Below are positions 9,725 through 18,008 of a stretch of DNA of 64,000 nt, piece by piece. Source of the stretch: an uncultured Roseobacter sp. (GTDB taxonomy: Bacteria > Pseudomonadota > Alphaproteobacteria > Rhodobacterales > Rhodobacteraceae); assembly GCF_947495025.1 (NCBI RefSeq), contig NZ_CANLXG010000001.1, forward strand, positions 124,001 to 188,000. The letters are read 5' to 3'. The notes under the pieces are model-generated. The model was not told where the DNA came from and ran no database searches. It saw only the letters and a program-made list of their open reading frames with translations. Both the position numbers and the translations under genes were made by a program. Numbering within the stretch: position 1 is the first letter of the stretch; each line of letters opens with the position of its first letter.

Positions 9725-11197
9725 ATGACCCAGCCCACGCCCGTCAGCTTTTCCGAACAGGACATCGAGCGCTTTGCGGAGCACGAGGGCCGGATCGCCG
9801 TCATCGTCGATACAGAGGGGCGCCTGGATGTTGCAGGGCGCCGGGTCAACCGGCTCAGCAAGGGGGCGGTGAAACGCGCGCTTGCAGCCCGCGCGGGCGA
9901 TGGCATGAAAGAGGGGGCTGTGTTCACGCTGGCCTATCCGGCGGGTATGGCGGCAGAAGCCATTGATATCGTTTGTCTGCCCCGGAATGCCTCGGAAACA
10001 CTGGCGCGCCGCGCCGGAGCGGCCCTGGGCAAGCTGCGGGGTAAGGCTGATCTGCTGATTGCTGCGGCGCGTCTGCGCCGCCCGGGGCATCTGATTTCCG
10101 GTGTTGTCCTGCGTGACTACAGTTTCCGCGATCACAAGACCGGTGCCGATGCACCGGCAGGCAGCATTGAGATGATGTGCAGCGATCCGGCCGCAACCGG
10201 CGCCGAAGCCGCACCGCATCTCGCGGTCGCAGAAGGGTGCTTTTTCACCCGTGACCTGGTAAACGAACCCGCCAACGTGCTGACCACAACAGAATTCGCC
10301 GCGCGTCTGGAACAGATGGAAAGCCTTGGCCTTGACGTCGAGGTTCTGGACGAAGACAGGCTGGAAGAGCTTGGCATGCGCACGCTGCTGGCTGTCGGTC
10401 AGGGCTCTGACAGTCCCTCGAAGGTTGTCGTAATGCAGTGGAACGGTGGCAAAAAGGGTGAAGCCCCGCTGGCGCTCGTGGGCAAGGGCGTGGTTTTTGA
10501 TACCGGCGGGATCAGCCTCAAGCCGGCTGCCGGTATGGAAGATATGACCATGGACATGGGCGGTGCCGGTACCGTCGCAGGCGTGATGCGCGCGCTGGCA
10601 GTGCGCAAGGCAAAAGCGAACGTCGTGGGCCTCGTGGGTCTGGTTGAAAACATGCCGTCAGGATCGGCGATCCGTCCGGGCGATGTTGTGACCTCAATGA
10701 AAGGCGACACTGTCGAAATCCTCAACACAGACGCCGAGGGCCGTCTCGTGCTCTGTGACGTGATGTGGTACGCGCAGGAGCGGTTTGAACCCGCGGGCAT
10801 GATCGATCTGGCCACGCTTACGGGTGCGATCATCATCGGTCTGGGGCATGAGAATGCCGGTGTCTTTTCCAACAACGATGACTTCTGCAAATCCTTTCTG
10901 CGCGCGGCCGAGGCAGAAAACGAGGGTGCCTGGCGCATGCCGCTCGGCCAGGCCTATGACGACATGCTCAAATCACCCATTGCGGATATGAAAAACATCG
11001 GTGGCAGGCCTGCGGGTTCGATCACCGCAGCCCAGTACCTGCAGCGGTTTGTGCGCGATGACATGCCATGGATCCACCTCGACATCGCAGGTGTCGCTTC
11101 GCTGAAATCCGAAACGTCACTTGCACCGAAAGGGGCGACAGGCTGGGGTGTGCGCGCACTCGACCGCCTGGTCGCGGATAACTACGAAACGGAGTAA
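9725..11197 (+). CDS. pepA: Leucyl aminopeptidase (M17)
   Basis: A cytosolic hexameric two-metal aminopeptidase that releases N-terminal residues from peptides. The 490-residue protein has an N-terminal macrodomain-like region (1-165) and a catalytic domain with VGKGVVFDTGGISLKP (lysine and aspartate ligands), DMGGAGTV and the family signature NTDAEGRLVL. ATG 9725 has AAAGGA nine bases upstream. It is transcribed away from lptF and is followed 6 bases after its stop by holC, matching the pepA-holC pairing common in Proteobacteria. Confidence 0.95.
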   Translation: MTQPTPVSFSEQDIERFAEHEGRIAVIVDTEGRLDVAGRRVNRLSKGAVKRALAARAGDGMKEGAVFTLAYPAGMAAEAIDIVCLPRNASETLARRAGAALGKLRGKADLLIAAARLRRPGHLISGVVLRDYSFRDHKTGADAPAGSIEMMCSDPAATGAEAAPHLAVAEGCFFTRDLVNEPANVLTTTEFAARLEQMESLGLDVEVLDEDRLEELGMRTLLAVGQGSDSPSKVVVMQWNGGKKGEAPLALVGKGVVFDTGGISLKPAAGMEDMTMDMGGAGTVAGVMRALAVRKAKANVVGLVGLVENMPSGSAIRPGDVVTSMKGDTVEILNTDAEGRLVLCDVMWYAQERFEPAGMIDLATLTGAIIIGLGHENAGVFSNNDDFCKSFLRAAEAENEGAWRMPLGQAYDDMLKSPIADMKNIGGRPAGSITAAQYLQRFVRDDMPWIHLDIAGVASLKSETSLAPKGATGWGVRALDRLVADNYETE

Positions 11198-11203
11198 CCC
11201 GCC

Positions 11204-11665
11204 TTGGGCACCGCGATGTTCTATCATCTGACCCGGCATCCGCTGGAACAGACGCTCGCGATGCTGCTTGGCAAGGCCGGGCAGGCGGGGTGGCGTGTTC
11301 TGGTGCGCGGGACCGAACCTGCGCGGATGGACTGGCTGGACCAGCAACTCTGGCTCGGGCCCCAGGACAGTTTTCAGCCGCACGGTCTGGCGGGCGGGCC
11401 ACATGATGCCCTGCAGCCCGTTCTTCTGGCCACCGGTGAGGGACCTGCGGCAAACGGAGCAACCTGTGTGATGACGGTCGACGGCGCGCCGGTCTCAGCC
11501 GAAGAAGTCAGCGCGCTGGAGCGGGTCTGCATCCTCTTTGATGGCAATGATCCTGCGGCGGTAAACACCGCAAGAGGACAGTGGAAAACGCTGAAAGATG
11601 CCGGTGTCTCTGCACAGTACTGGTCCGAGGAATCCGGACGCTGGGAAAAGAAGGCCGAGACCTGA
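11204..11665 (+). CDS. holC: DNA polymerase III chi subunit
   Basis: Chi links the clamp loader to single-stranded-DNA-binding protein at the replication fork. The 153-residue protein has the family opening FYHLTRHPLEQTLAMLL, RVLVRG near residue 35, LDQQLW and the C-terminal ILFDGND followed by RGQWKTLKDAG. I keep the TTG start at 11204 because GGAG lies 9 bases upstream in the pepA stop region and the family usually begins with a Met-Gly before FYHL; ATG 11216 is the alternative. It is co-transcribed with pepA. Confidence 0.92.
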   Translation: MGTAMFYHLTRHPLEQTLAMLLGKAGQAGWRVLVRGTEPARMDWLDQQLWLGPQDSFQPHGLAGGPHDALQPVLLATGEGPAANGATCVMTVDGAPVSAEEVSALERVCILFDGNDPAAVNTARGQWKTLKDAGVSAQYWSEESGRWEKKAET

Positions 11666-11672
11666 ACGGTCG

Positions 11673-12254
11673 TTACCGTGTCAGGGTCAGCTCGCCGCCG
11701 GAAATCTCGATACTGCCCCAGCGCTGCAGATAGTTCATGCCAAGCAGCGACTGGGACATCTCTCCGCTGTTGACGACGGCCGGCAGGTTGCGGTCCGTCA
11801 CGGACCCCAGGGTGACGCTGTCCAGACGCACGGCGGCCGTTTCGACCATCCCGTTGGCTGTCATGGCGCGGCCAGTATAGATCAGGTTGTCGGGATCAAG
11901 GCCAATGGCTTCAGCATCGCGGCGGGTCAGCACCATGTCAGTCGCGCCGGTGTCCAGCACAAAATCCACCGGGACGTCATTGACCTCGGCACGCAGGTAG
12001 TAATGACCGTCGGGGTGTCTGGGCACCACCGTCTGACCTGTATCCGAATAGCTGGTCTGGCGGGGCATCACCGTGTTGCTGATGTCGTCCCAGAGGCCAT
12101 ACGCCGCCACAGCACCTACAAAAATCAGCGCCCAGACGGCGGCGGCCTGCAGCGTTTTATTCATGGAATAGCGGTTCTGCGCCACAAACCAGCTGATCAC
12201 CATCAGGCCGAGGATGATCAGATAGATCAGACTGCCCACGTCATTGCCGGTCAC
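11673..12254 (-). CDS. Membrane-anchored retropepsin-like aspartic protease (TIGR02281 type)
   Basis: The 193-residue protein has an N-terminal membrane segment (about 5-25), a second hydrophobic segment (about 33-55), and a periplasmic single-domain aspartic protease fold with VDFVLDTGATD as the catalytic loop (about residue 105-115), VLTRRDAEAIGL and a C-terminal LLGMNYLQRW. Families of this kind work as homodimers with one DTGA loop from each chain. Substrates are unknown. It converges with holC, seven bases apart, and lies next to marC on the same strand with a 53-base gap. Confidence 0.85.
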   Translation of the reverse strand: MTGNDVGSLIYLIILGLMVISWFVAQNRYSMNKTLQAAAVWALIFVGAVAAYGLWDDISNTVMPRQTSYSDTGQTVVPRHPDGHYYLRAEVNDVPVDFVLDTGATDMVLTRRDAEAIGLDPDNLIYTGRAMTANGMVETAAVRLDSVTLGSVTDRNLPAVVNSGEMSQSLLGMNYLQRWGSIEISGGELTLTR

Positions 12255-12307
12255 GGTTCACTCTCCTGTCCTTCATGTCAGGAATATAGGCACGCCGGAA
12301 CAGGATT

Positions 12308-12937
12308 TCAGCCCGCGCCCGGACCAAAGCCAAAGGCCGCGAGGCCGTCCAGCACAAACTGGACAGAGAGAGCCGCAAGCAACATGCCCAGCAACCGCGT
12401 AACAACGGTGATGCCCGTCCGACCCAGTGCGCGTTCGATCATGCCACTGGCGAGAAAGAAACCCAGCACGATGACCATCACCAGACCGGTTGCACCAAGC
12501 ACCATAACCGCGCCTTCGATGCCCGGGCGCTGACCCATAAGCAGGATCACGGATGCAATGGCACCCGGACCGGCAATCAGCGGGATAGCCAGCGGAAATA
12601 CCGATGGATCGTCACCGTCGTCTTCTTCGGTCTGGTCTTCGCGCCGTTTTGTGCGCCGCTCAAACAGCATGTCCAGAGCTGTCAGGAAGAGCAGAACGCC
12701 CCCGGCAACACGGAAGGCGGGCATCGAGATGCCGATAAAGCTGAGCAGTGCCTCGCCAAAAGCCGCGAAAGCCAGCAGGATCAGCACACCGGTCAGGGTC
12801 GCGCGCCAGGCAATCCGGCGGCGGGCCTGATCGGACAGCCCCTGGGTCAGTGCGACAAACAGCGGTGCCAGACCAATAGGGTCAATGACCACAAACATAG
12901 TTACAAAGGCGGTGATCAGAAAGGCGGTGTCGATCAC
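12308..12937 (-). CDS. MarC family integral membrane protein
   Basis: A 209-residue, six-helix inner-membrane protein of the MarC/YhgN family, recognised by FVVIDPIGLAPLFVALTQG near the N-terminus, FRVAGGVLLFLTALDML, and PLIAGPGAIASVILL in the second half. The acidic/basic loop at about residues 110-135 (RRTKRREDQTEEDD) separates the two halves. The family was once linked to antibiotic resistance, but that link is not supported and transport substrates are unknown. Start is GTG at 12937 with a weak ribosome binding site. Confidence 0.88.
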   Translation of the reverse strand: MIDTAFLITAFVTMFVVIDPIGLAPLFVALTQGLSDQARRRIAWRATLTGVLILLAFAAFGEALLSFIGISMPAFRVAGGVLLFLTALDMLFERRTKRREDQTEEDDGDDPSVFPLAIPLIAGPGAIASVILLMGQRPGIEGAVMVLGATGLVMVIVLGFFLASGMIERALGRTGITVVTRLLGMLLAALSVQFVLDGLAAFGFGPGAG

Positions 12938-12995
12938 AGCGGTCTGCTCTCGGTGCGCTGCCCCGAACGCGGCGGTTTTCCGGATCTGTACAGGG

Positions 12996-14855
12996 TCATT
13001 GCGCCTGTGCCTTCTCCAGCCGGTCCGCTGCAGTCATCCAGAGCGATTCCGCGCGTTCCAGGGCCTGCATAACCTCGGCATATTTTTTGTTCCAGACTTC
13101 CAGCTCGCCGCCCTTGGCATCCTCATAGAGTGCCGGATCGGCCAGCTTGCTGGCCAGCCGGTCGCGCATGTCGTTGAGTTTTTCGACACGTTCTTCGGAT
13201 TTGCGCAGGTCAGCTTTTATCGCAAGGATTTCGTCACGGCTGGCGCGTCTGGGCCTGGGCGTCGCTTTTGGTGCCGCGGATTTGCTGACGGGTTTTGCCG
13301 GTGTCAGCAGCATCTTGCGATAGGCTTCCAGATCATCCTCGTAAGGTTTCACCGTCCCGTCCGAGACCAGCCAGAGGCGGTCCGCGACCATGCTGAGAAG
13401 ATGCATGTCATGGCTGACAAGGATAACAGCGCCCGAATATCCGGTCAGCGCCTCAACAAGCGCCTCGCGGCTTTCGATGTCCAGGTGGTTGGTCGGCTCA
13501 TCGAGGATCAGCAGATGGGGCGCGTCCAGTGTCGCCAGCAGCAGCGACAGGCGTGCCTTCTGACCACCTGACAGGCGTCCGACTTCGGTTTCGGCCTGAT
13601 CTGCACCGAGACCAAAGCCCGCAAGCTGCGCGCGCAGTTTCGAATGCAGTACGCCGGGGCGCGCGGAGATCATATGCTGCAGCGGCGTTTCACGGATGTT
13701 CAGCTCGTCAACCTGGTGCTGCGCAAAAAAACCGATCCGCAGCTTGTTGGAACGCACCTCTTTGCCGTCCATCAGCACAAGGCGGTTGCTGAGCAGTTTC
13801 GACAGGGTGGATTTACCCTGGCCGTTTTTGCCCAGAAGGGCGATCCGGTCGTCCTGGTCGATACGCAGGTTCAGCCGGCTGAGGACCGGCGGGCCGCCGT
13901 ACCCGGTTGATCCTCCTTCGATAGAGATGATCGGCGGTGACAACTCCTCGGGCTCGGGGAACGAAAAGACGCGTTTGGCCGCCTGTTCGGGGCTGGCAAT
14001 CATATCCATCTTTTCGATCATCTTCAGGCGGGACTGGGCCTGTTTTGCCTTGGACGCTTTGGCTTTGAAACGGTCGACAAAGGCCTGCATATGATCCCGG
14101 CGGGCCTGTTGTTTTTTGGCCATTGCCGCCTGGACTGCGCGCTGTTCGGCGCGCTGGCGGGCGAACTGGTCATAGGGGCCCTGATAGAACGTCAGTTTGC
14201 GGTCTTCGAGATGCAGGATGGCGCCGACCGCGCGGTTCAGCAGCCCGCGGTCGTGGCTGATGATGATCACTGTGTGCGGATATTTCGCCAGATAGGCCTC
14301 AAGCCAGAGCGCGCCTTCGAGATCAAGATAGTTTGTCGGCTCGTCAAGCAACAGCAGGTCGGGCTGGGCAAAAAGCACTGCGGCCAGGGCCACGCGCATG
14401 CGCCAGCCCCCGGAGAAATCCGAGCAGGGCAGCTGCTGTTCGGCGTCGTCAAACCCAAGGCCCTTGAGAATGGCCGCAGCGCGTCCTTCGGCGGACCAGG
14501 CGTCGATGTCTGCCAGACGCGTCTGCACTTCGGAGATGCGGGCCGGGTCGGTTGCCGTCTCGGCCTCGCGCAGCAGGGCGGCGCGTTCGGTATCAGCCTC
14601 CAGCACTGTGTCGATCAGCGATGTCGAAGATGACGGAACCTCCTGGGCCACTCCGCCGATCTTGGCGCGTGACGGCAGAGAGATATCGCCGCCATCCAGC
14701 GCCAGCTCGCCACGGATCAGTCTGAACAGCGTAGTCTTGCCTGCGCCGTTGCGACCGACCAGTCCGACCTTGTGGCCGTCCGGGATCACGCAGCCTGCGC
14801 CCTCAAAAAGCGGGCGTCCCTCGACCGAATAGCTGATGTCTGAAATCCTGAGCAT
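12996..14855 (-). CDS. ABC-F family ATPase
   Basis: A soluble tandem ATPase of the ABC-F class, which acts on ribosomes and not in membranes. I start it at ATG 14855 (MLRISDISYS), 619 residues; the ORF extends 13 codons upstream without family support. Domain 1 has GRNGAGKTTL, LSGGWRMRV-type signature written FSGGWRMRVALA and LLLLDEPTNYLDL; a charged linker (about 240-300) and domain 2 with GKNGQGKSTL, LSGGQKARLSLL and LLILDEPTNHLDI follow, then a C-terminal basic coiled coil (about 540-615). The C-terminal coiled coil and order resemble the YheS/Uup branch. It may help stalled ribosomes or assembly; exact role not decided. Confidence 0.9.
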   Translation of the reverse strand: MLRISDISYSVEGRPLFEGAGCVIPDGHKVGLVGRNGAGKTTLFRLIRGELALDGGDISLPSRAKIGGVAQEVPSSSTSLIDTVLEADTERAALLREAETATDPARISEVQTRLADIDAWSAEGRAAAILKGLGFDDAEQQLPCSDFSGGWRMRVALAAVLFAQPDLLLLDEPTNYLDLEGALWLEAYLAKYPHTVIIISHDRGLLNRAVGAILHLEDRKLTFYQGPYDQFARQRAEQRAVQAAMAKKQQARRDHMQAFVDRFKAKASKAKQAQSRLKMIEKMDMIASPEQAAKRVFSFPEPEELSPPIISIEGGSTGYGGPPVLSRLNLRIDQDDRIALLGKNGQGKSTLSKLLSNRLVLMDGKEVRSNKLRIGFFAQHQVDELNIRETPLQHMISARPGVLHSKLRAQLAGFGLGADQAETEVGRLSGGQKARLSLLLATLDAPHLLILDEPTNHLDIESREALVEALTGYSGAVILVSHDMHLLSMVADRLWLVSDGTVKPYEDDLEAYRKMLLTPAKPVSKSAAPKATPRPRRASRDEILAIKADLRKSEERVEKLNDMRDRLASKLADPALYEDAKGGELEVWNKKYAEVMQALERAESLWMTAADRLEKAQAQ

Positions 14856-14986
14856 GCGCGCGGTGTGCCGCATCCGCCGGGCGGCGTCAATCACGGCTTT
14901 TCATACCGGAAGACCCGTGTTAGGTGAGCCGCGAAATTCACACTGCAGGGGCGATCTGTCCCGGCTGAACAACCCGGAGAAACCCA

Positions 14987-15409
14987 ATGGCTCTTGAGCG
15001 CACATTCTCGATCATCAAACCCGATGCCACCCGCCGTAACCTGACAGGCAAAATCAACGCCAAGTTCGAGGATGCCGGCCTGCGCATCGTCGCACAAAAG
15101 CGCATCCACATGACCAAAGAGCAGGCTGGCGTTTTCTATGCCGTGCACGCCGAGCGTCCGTTCTATGACGAACTGTGCGAATTCATGGCCTCCGCGCCGG
15201 TTGTTGTTCAGGTTCTCGAGGGCGAAGGCGCCATCGCGAAAAACCGCGAAGTGATGGGTGCGACCAACCCCGCAGACGCCGCACCGGGGACAATCCGCGC
15301 CGAATTTGCCGAAAGCGTGGGTGAAAACTCGGTACACGGCTCCGACGCGCCTGAAACGGCAGCGGTCGAAATCGCATACTTCTTCTCCGGTATGGAGCTG
15401 GTCGGCTGA
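14987..15409 (+). CDS. ndk: Nucleoside diphosphate kinase
   Basis: Ndk transfers the gamma phosphate of ATP to nucleoside diphosphates through a phosphohistidine. The 140-residue protein matches the family length, starts [11 protein letters not shown] and has the active histidine H117 in [12 protein letters not shown], with RPFYDEL and [13 protein letters not shown] also present. ATG 14987 follows GGAGAAA. It is monocistronic: divergent from the ABC-F gene and closed by an intrinsic terminator at 15440-15462. Confidence 0.97.
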   Translation: MALERTFSIIKPDATRRNLTGKINAKFEDAGLRIVAQKRIHMTKEQAGVFYAVHAERPFYDELCEFMASAPVVVQVLEGEGAIAKNREVMGATNPADAAPGTIRAEFAESVGENSVHGSDAPETAAVEIAYFFSGMELVG

Positions 15410-15439
15410 ACAGGCTGACCCGAAGCTGACGACAGAAGG

Positions 15440-15462
15440 GGCCGGTTCTCCGGCCTTTTTTT
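15440..15462 (+). terminator. Intrinsic terminator of ndk
   Basis: GGCCGG (15440-15445), a TTCT loop and CCGGCC (15450-15455) form a perfect stem followed by seven T. It lies 31 bases after the ndk stop and 6 bases from the convergent TfoX-type gene. Confidence 0.92.
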
Positions 15463-15468
15463 GTGCGC

Positions 15469-15804
15469 TCAGGCGCTGGTGGACGGGCGGACACCGATCT
15501 GGTTCATCATCTGCTCAAATGCGTCGCGGTCGGAATCAAAGGCGCTCTCCCTGATGGCATCAAACCTTTTGCGCAGCGCTTTCTTTTCCTCGCCCCTGCA
15601 GTCATTCCACGGGCGGTTCTGCAGGCCCATGACCAGCACATAGTATCCGATGAAATGCGGTTTTGTGCCATTCTGCAGCAGTTTCGTGTATGCGGCATCA
15701 GCCCCCAGACTGCGCAACTCATCCGCCGAATGAATGCCCGCAGCGGCACAGGCCTGTTCCATGGCAGGCCCCAGATTGCGGATTGAGGAAACAGGATCGC
15801 TCAT
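15469..15804 (-). CDS. TfoX/Sxy C-terminal domain protein
   Basis: The 111-residue protein consists almost only of the helical TfoX C-terminal domain: IRNLGPAMEQACAAAGI, ADELRSLGADAAY and YYVLVMGLQNRPWND. In gammaproteobacterial TfoX/Sxy this domain follows a second, N-terminal domain and the full protein activates competence genes; here the N-terminal domain is absent, so a competence role should not be assumed. The helix-hairpin character suggests a DNA- or protein-binding helper. It converges on ndk and is preceded, 48 bases upstream on the same strand, by the 38-residue gene. Confidence 0.8.
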   Translation of the reverse strand: MSDPVSSIRNLGPAMEQACAAAGIHSADELRSLGADAAYTKLLQNGTKPHFIGYYVLVMGLQNRPWNDCRGEEKKALRKRFDAIRESAFDSDRDAFEQMMNQIGVRPSTSA

Positions 15805-15852
15805 GGGCCTATCTTAAATCGGGCCCTGCAGTTCTGCCAGCCGCTTTGTTGC

Positions 15853-15969
15853 TCAGAGGCTGGCGTAGTCGGTAATGACCGGTTGCGGTCCGGAAGGTGC
15901 CGTGCCCTGCTGACCGGTCGTTTGCGGCGCAGGTTTCGGGGCAGGGGCTTGAACTGGTTCTTTTGACAT
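15853..15969 (-). CDS. Small proline/glutamine-rich hypothetical protein, 38 residues
   Basis: A 39-codon frame with ATG at 15969 and AGGAG 7-8 bases upstream (AAAGGAGCCGGAA before ATG). The peptide starts MSKEPVQAPAPKPAP and ends VITDYASL; it is rich in Pro, Gln and Ala, has no cysteine and no membrane segment, and is expected to be disordered. Two longer frames over the same bases (up to 16079) lack a ribosome binding site and look random. The good ribosome binding site, the low-complexity but coherent composition and its place before the TfoX-type gene on the same strand support a real gene. Function unknown. Confidence 0.6.
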   Translation of the reverse strand: MSKEPVQAPAPKPAPQTTGQQGTAPSGPQPVITDYASL

Positions 15970-16079
15970 TTCCGGCTCCTTTCAGGGGTAAACCGATTAC
16001 TGGTACGGCCTGAAGTCTGGCGGAGATTTCTGCCGGTAGCAGGGCGGCTGCATGACCGGACTGTGACAATTTCCGACAA

Positions 16080-17027
16080 TCAGACGGAAAACAGGTAACG
16101 TGTTACCTGACGGTATTGCTGTGATCTGCGCAGCAGAACCGACGGGAAATGTGGCTGGTTTGGTGCATCCGGCCACCCCTGCGGTTCCAGCGCGATACCG
16201 GCAAATGGCTGCGGTCTGCGGTTGTCGTGCAGCACCAGATCGCTTTGTGGCAGGCCGCTTCCGTTATAGACCTGCAGGCCTGGCTCGGTTGTTTCTATGG
16301 TCATCGCTGTGCCATATCCACCGGTCAGATGTGCCACGGCCACAGGGTCGCGGCGCCGGTTTTCCGCAAGACAGAGGTTGGCATCGAGTGTCTGATCCAC
16401 CGGAACAGCCCGCGGCGTCCGGAAGTCGTAGGAGGTTTCAGCCACGTCAGCGACCCGGCCCGTAGGCAACGTATCCCCGTCGACCGGCAGATAGTTGTCC
16501 GCCATAACCTGCAGGCGGTGGCCAGACACATCGTGGGATCCGTCGAGATTCCAATAAGGGTGGTGAGCAGGGCTTATCAGCGTATCCGTATCCGTCGAAA
16601 CCGTGATTGTCACAGAAAGGCACATGGCAGCCTCCAGTGAGTAGCGCACTGAAAAGTCCCGGTTGCCCGGCATTCCGCCTGCCCCGTCAACACGGCGGGT
16701 GCTCAGAACAACACTGTCTTGTGTTTCGTGTTCGACCTGCCAGATATCGCGGTGCAGGCCGCCGGGTCCGCCGTGCAGAGAATGTGCACCATCGTTGGCC
16801 GGCAGCGTCAGGATCTGATCGCCCAGACGGGCCCGTGCATCGCGCAGCCGGTTGGCAACAGGGCCTACGATCGCACCGGCATAAACCAGATCACTGTCGT
16901 AACCTGCACCGGTTGCGGTGCCAAGAACCAGGGAATGGGAAACCTTGTCGCGCAGCCATAATCCGCCCAGCGTTGCGCCTTCCGGGAATATCTGCGCCCT
17001 CAGCGTGTCACTCTGCAGGAAAATCAT
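16080..17027 (-). CDS. Aldose 1-epimerase (galactose mutarotase) family protein
   Basis: Aldose epimerases interconvert the alpha and beta anomers of free sugars. The 315-residue protein shows the family elements in order: GPVANRLRDAR, AHSLHGGPGGLHR (sugar-binding His), SPAHHPYWNL (catalytic acid His region) and the catalytic glutamate in IALEPQGWPDAPN. No signal peptide, so cytosolic. It is transcribed alone, between the small 38-residue gene and the unrecognised gene at 17095; no sugar-catabolic gene lies near, so the substrate cannot be narrowed. Confidence 0.88.
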   Translation of the reverse strand: MIFLQSDTLRAQIFPEGATLGGLWLRDKVSHSLVLGTATGAGYDSDLVYAGAIVGPVANRLRDARARLGDQILTLPANDGAHSLHGGPGGLHRDIWQVEHETQDSVVLSTRRVDGAGGMPGNRDFSVRYSLEAAMCLSVTITVSTDTDTLISPAHHPYWNLDGSHDVSGHRLQVMADNYLPVDGDTLPTGRVADVAETSYDFRTPRAVPVDQTLDANLCLAENRRRDPVAVAHLTGGYGTAMTIETTEPGLQVYNGSGLPQSDLVLHDNRRPQPFAGIALEPQGWPDAPNQPHFPSVLLRRSQQYRQVTRYLFSV

Positions 17028-17094
17028 GGGCGGCTCCGGTCACAGTCTCCGACTCTCTTCTGCCATGTGACCAGAGCCGCGCCAAGCCCGGCTG

Positions 17095-17778
17095 CTACTG
17101 TTGCCCGGGCAGCAGCCCGACAGAGGGTTGCGCGCTGATGCTCAGATGCGCCTGCGTCGGATCAGACAGCCCGCGACCAGCATTAAAGATGAAACGCTTC
17201 AGCAGCTCTGTCTGGAACTCAAACTCCCGCGCTTTTGCAAGGATCTCAGGTGCCGGCTCCGCCAGCCCGTCGCGCAGCGCAAACTCCATCTCGCGGCACA
17301 GATTGAGGACAGGAATACAGATGTCCGCCAGAACACCGGCCGCCAGCCGCTCGGCCTGTGTGGCATATTCTTCCTGAAAACCAATGTCTCTGAGAAAGGC
17401 ACTTCCGAGCGAGCCGATGAATTCCTTGAACCGCAGGATGGCGCTGCGGAAACCGTTGCGCGCCTCCATGATCATCACGTGTACGCCCGACAGGGCAAGC
17501 CCGGGCAGTTCAACCAGAAAATCGGGCAGGGACAGCACATGCGCCCCTTCGTCCGGCACAGATCCGAGGCTTTCACGCACGGCATGCTCAAGCTTCTCGA
17601 CCAGCACGCCACTGATATCCTGATATCCGCTGAAAGAAATTCTGTTTCTGAAACCCCGCGCAACAACTTCGCAGGACCGGATGACAACACCTGTGCTGTC
17701 GTCCAGCGTGAGGTTCAGCGTCATGGTTCGCTCGGAAAGTACCGAGGGAATGGTATTGGCCTCTTTCAAATCACTCAT
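17095..17778 (-). CDS. Hypothetical protein divergent from the CheB-CheR fusion
   Basis: I do not recognise this 227-residue protein (start ATG 17778; GTG 17784 is two codons longer). It has no signal peptide or clear membrane helix. The N-terminal half looks mixed alpha/beta (RTMTLNLTLDD, VVIRSCEVVARGF), and the C-terminal half is helical and acidic/aromatic (AREFEFQTELLKRFIF). Codon use matches the neighbours. It is divergent from the large chemotaxis-type fusion across a 230-base region that holds a perfect 14-bp palindrome, so joint control with that gene is possible. A role in signalling is only inferred from position. Confidence 0.65.
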   Translation of the reverse strand: MSDLKEANTIPSVLSERTMTLNLTLDDSTGVVIRSCEVVARGFRNRISFSGYQDISGVLVEKLEHAVRESLGSVPDEGAHVLSLPDFLVELPGLALSGVHVMIMEARNGFRSAILRFKEFIGSLGSAFLRDIGFQEEYATQAERLAAGVLADICIPVLNLCREMEFALRDGLAEPAPEILAKAREFEFQTELLKRFIFNAGRGLSDPTQAHLSISAQPSVGLLPGQQ

Positions 17779-17843
17779 GGTCACGCACCGTCAATAAAAT
17801 CTCAGGCTCAGATTAACGTGATGCGGCTGCGAATTTGGTAAAC

Positions 17844-17857
17844 GCACCGTACGGTGC
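17844..17857. promoter_or_regulatory. 14-bp perfect palindrome in divergent intergenic region
   Basis: GCACCGTACGGTGC is a perfect, spacer-less palindrome about 66 bases upstream of the gene at 17778 and 150 upstream of the fusion at 18009. A looser repeat, CGTGC-N8-GCACG, follows at 17864-17881. Placement between two divergent genes suits a regulator site; no known box is matched with certainty. Confidence 0.4.
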
Positions 17858-18008
17858 CCGTTGCGTGCCGTGACAAGCACGGGAATCTGGCCGGAAAAAC
17901 ACCGGTTTCACGGTAGATTTTCCTGATTTGGCGCAACTGGGGGTTGCCAAGTGCTGCCTCTGGATGAGACATCTGGTTAAAGTTCGCGTTAACAAAGCGG
18001 GCACAGAA

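Noticed and set aside
15801..16079. 92-codon minus-strand frame over the 38-residue gene
   Set aside because: Different frame from the gene with the good ribosome binding site; no start signal and random-looking residues.
17977..17992. Possible CtrA box TTAA-N8-TTAA upstream of the CheB-CheR fusion
   Set aside because: The CtrA consensus needs N7 between the TTAA halves; this is N8, so I do not call it.
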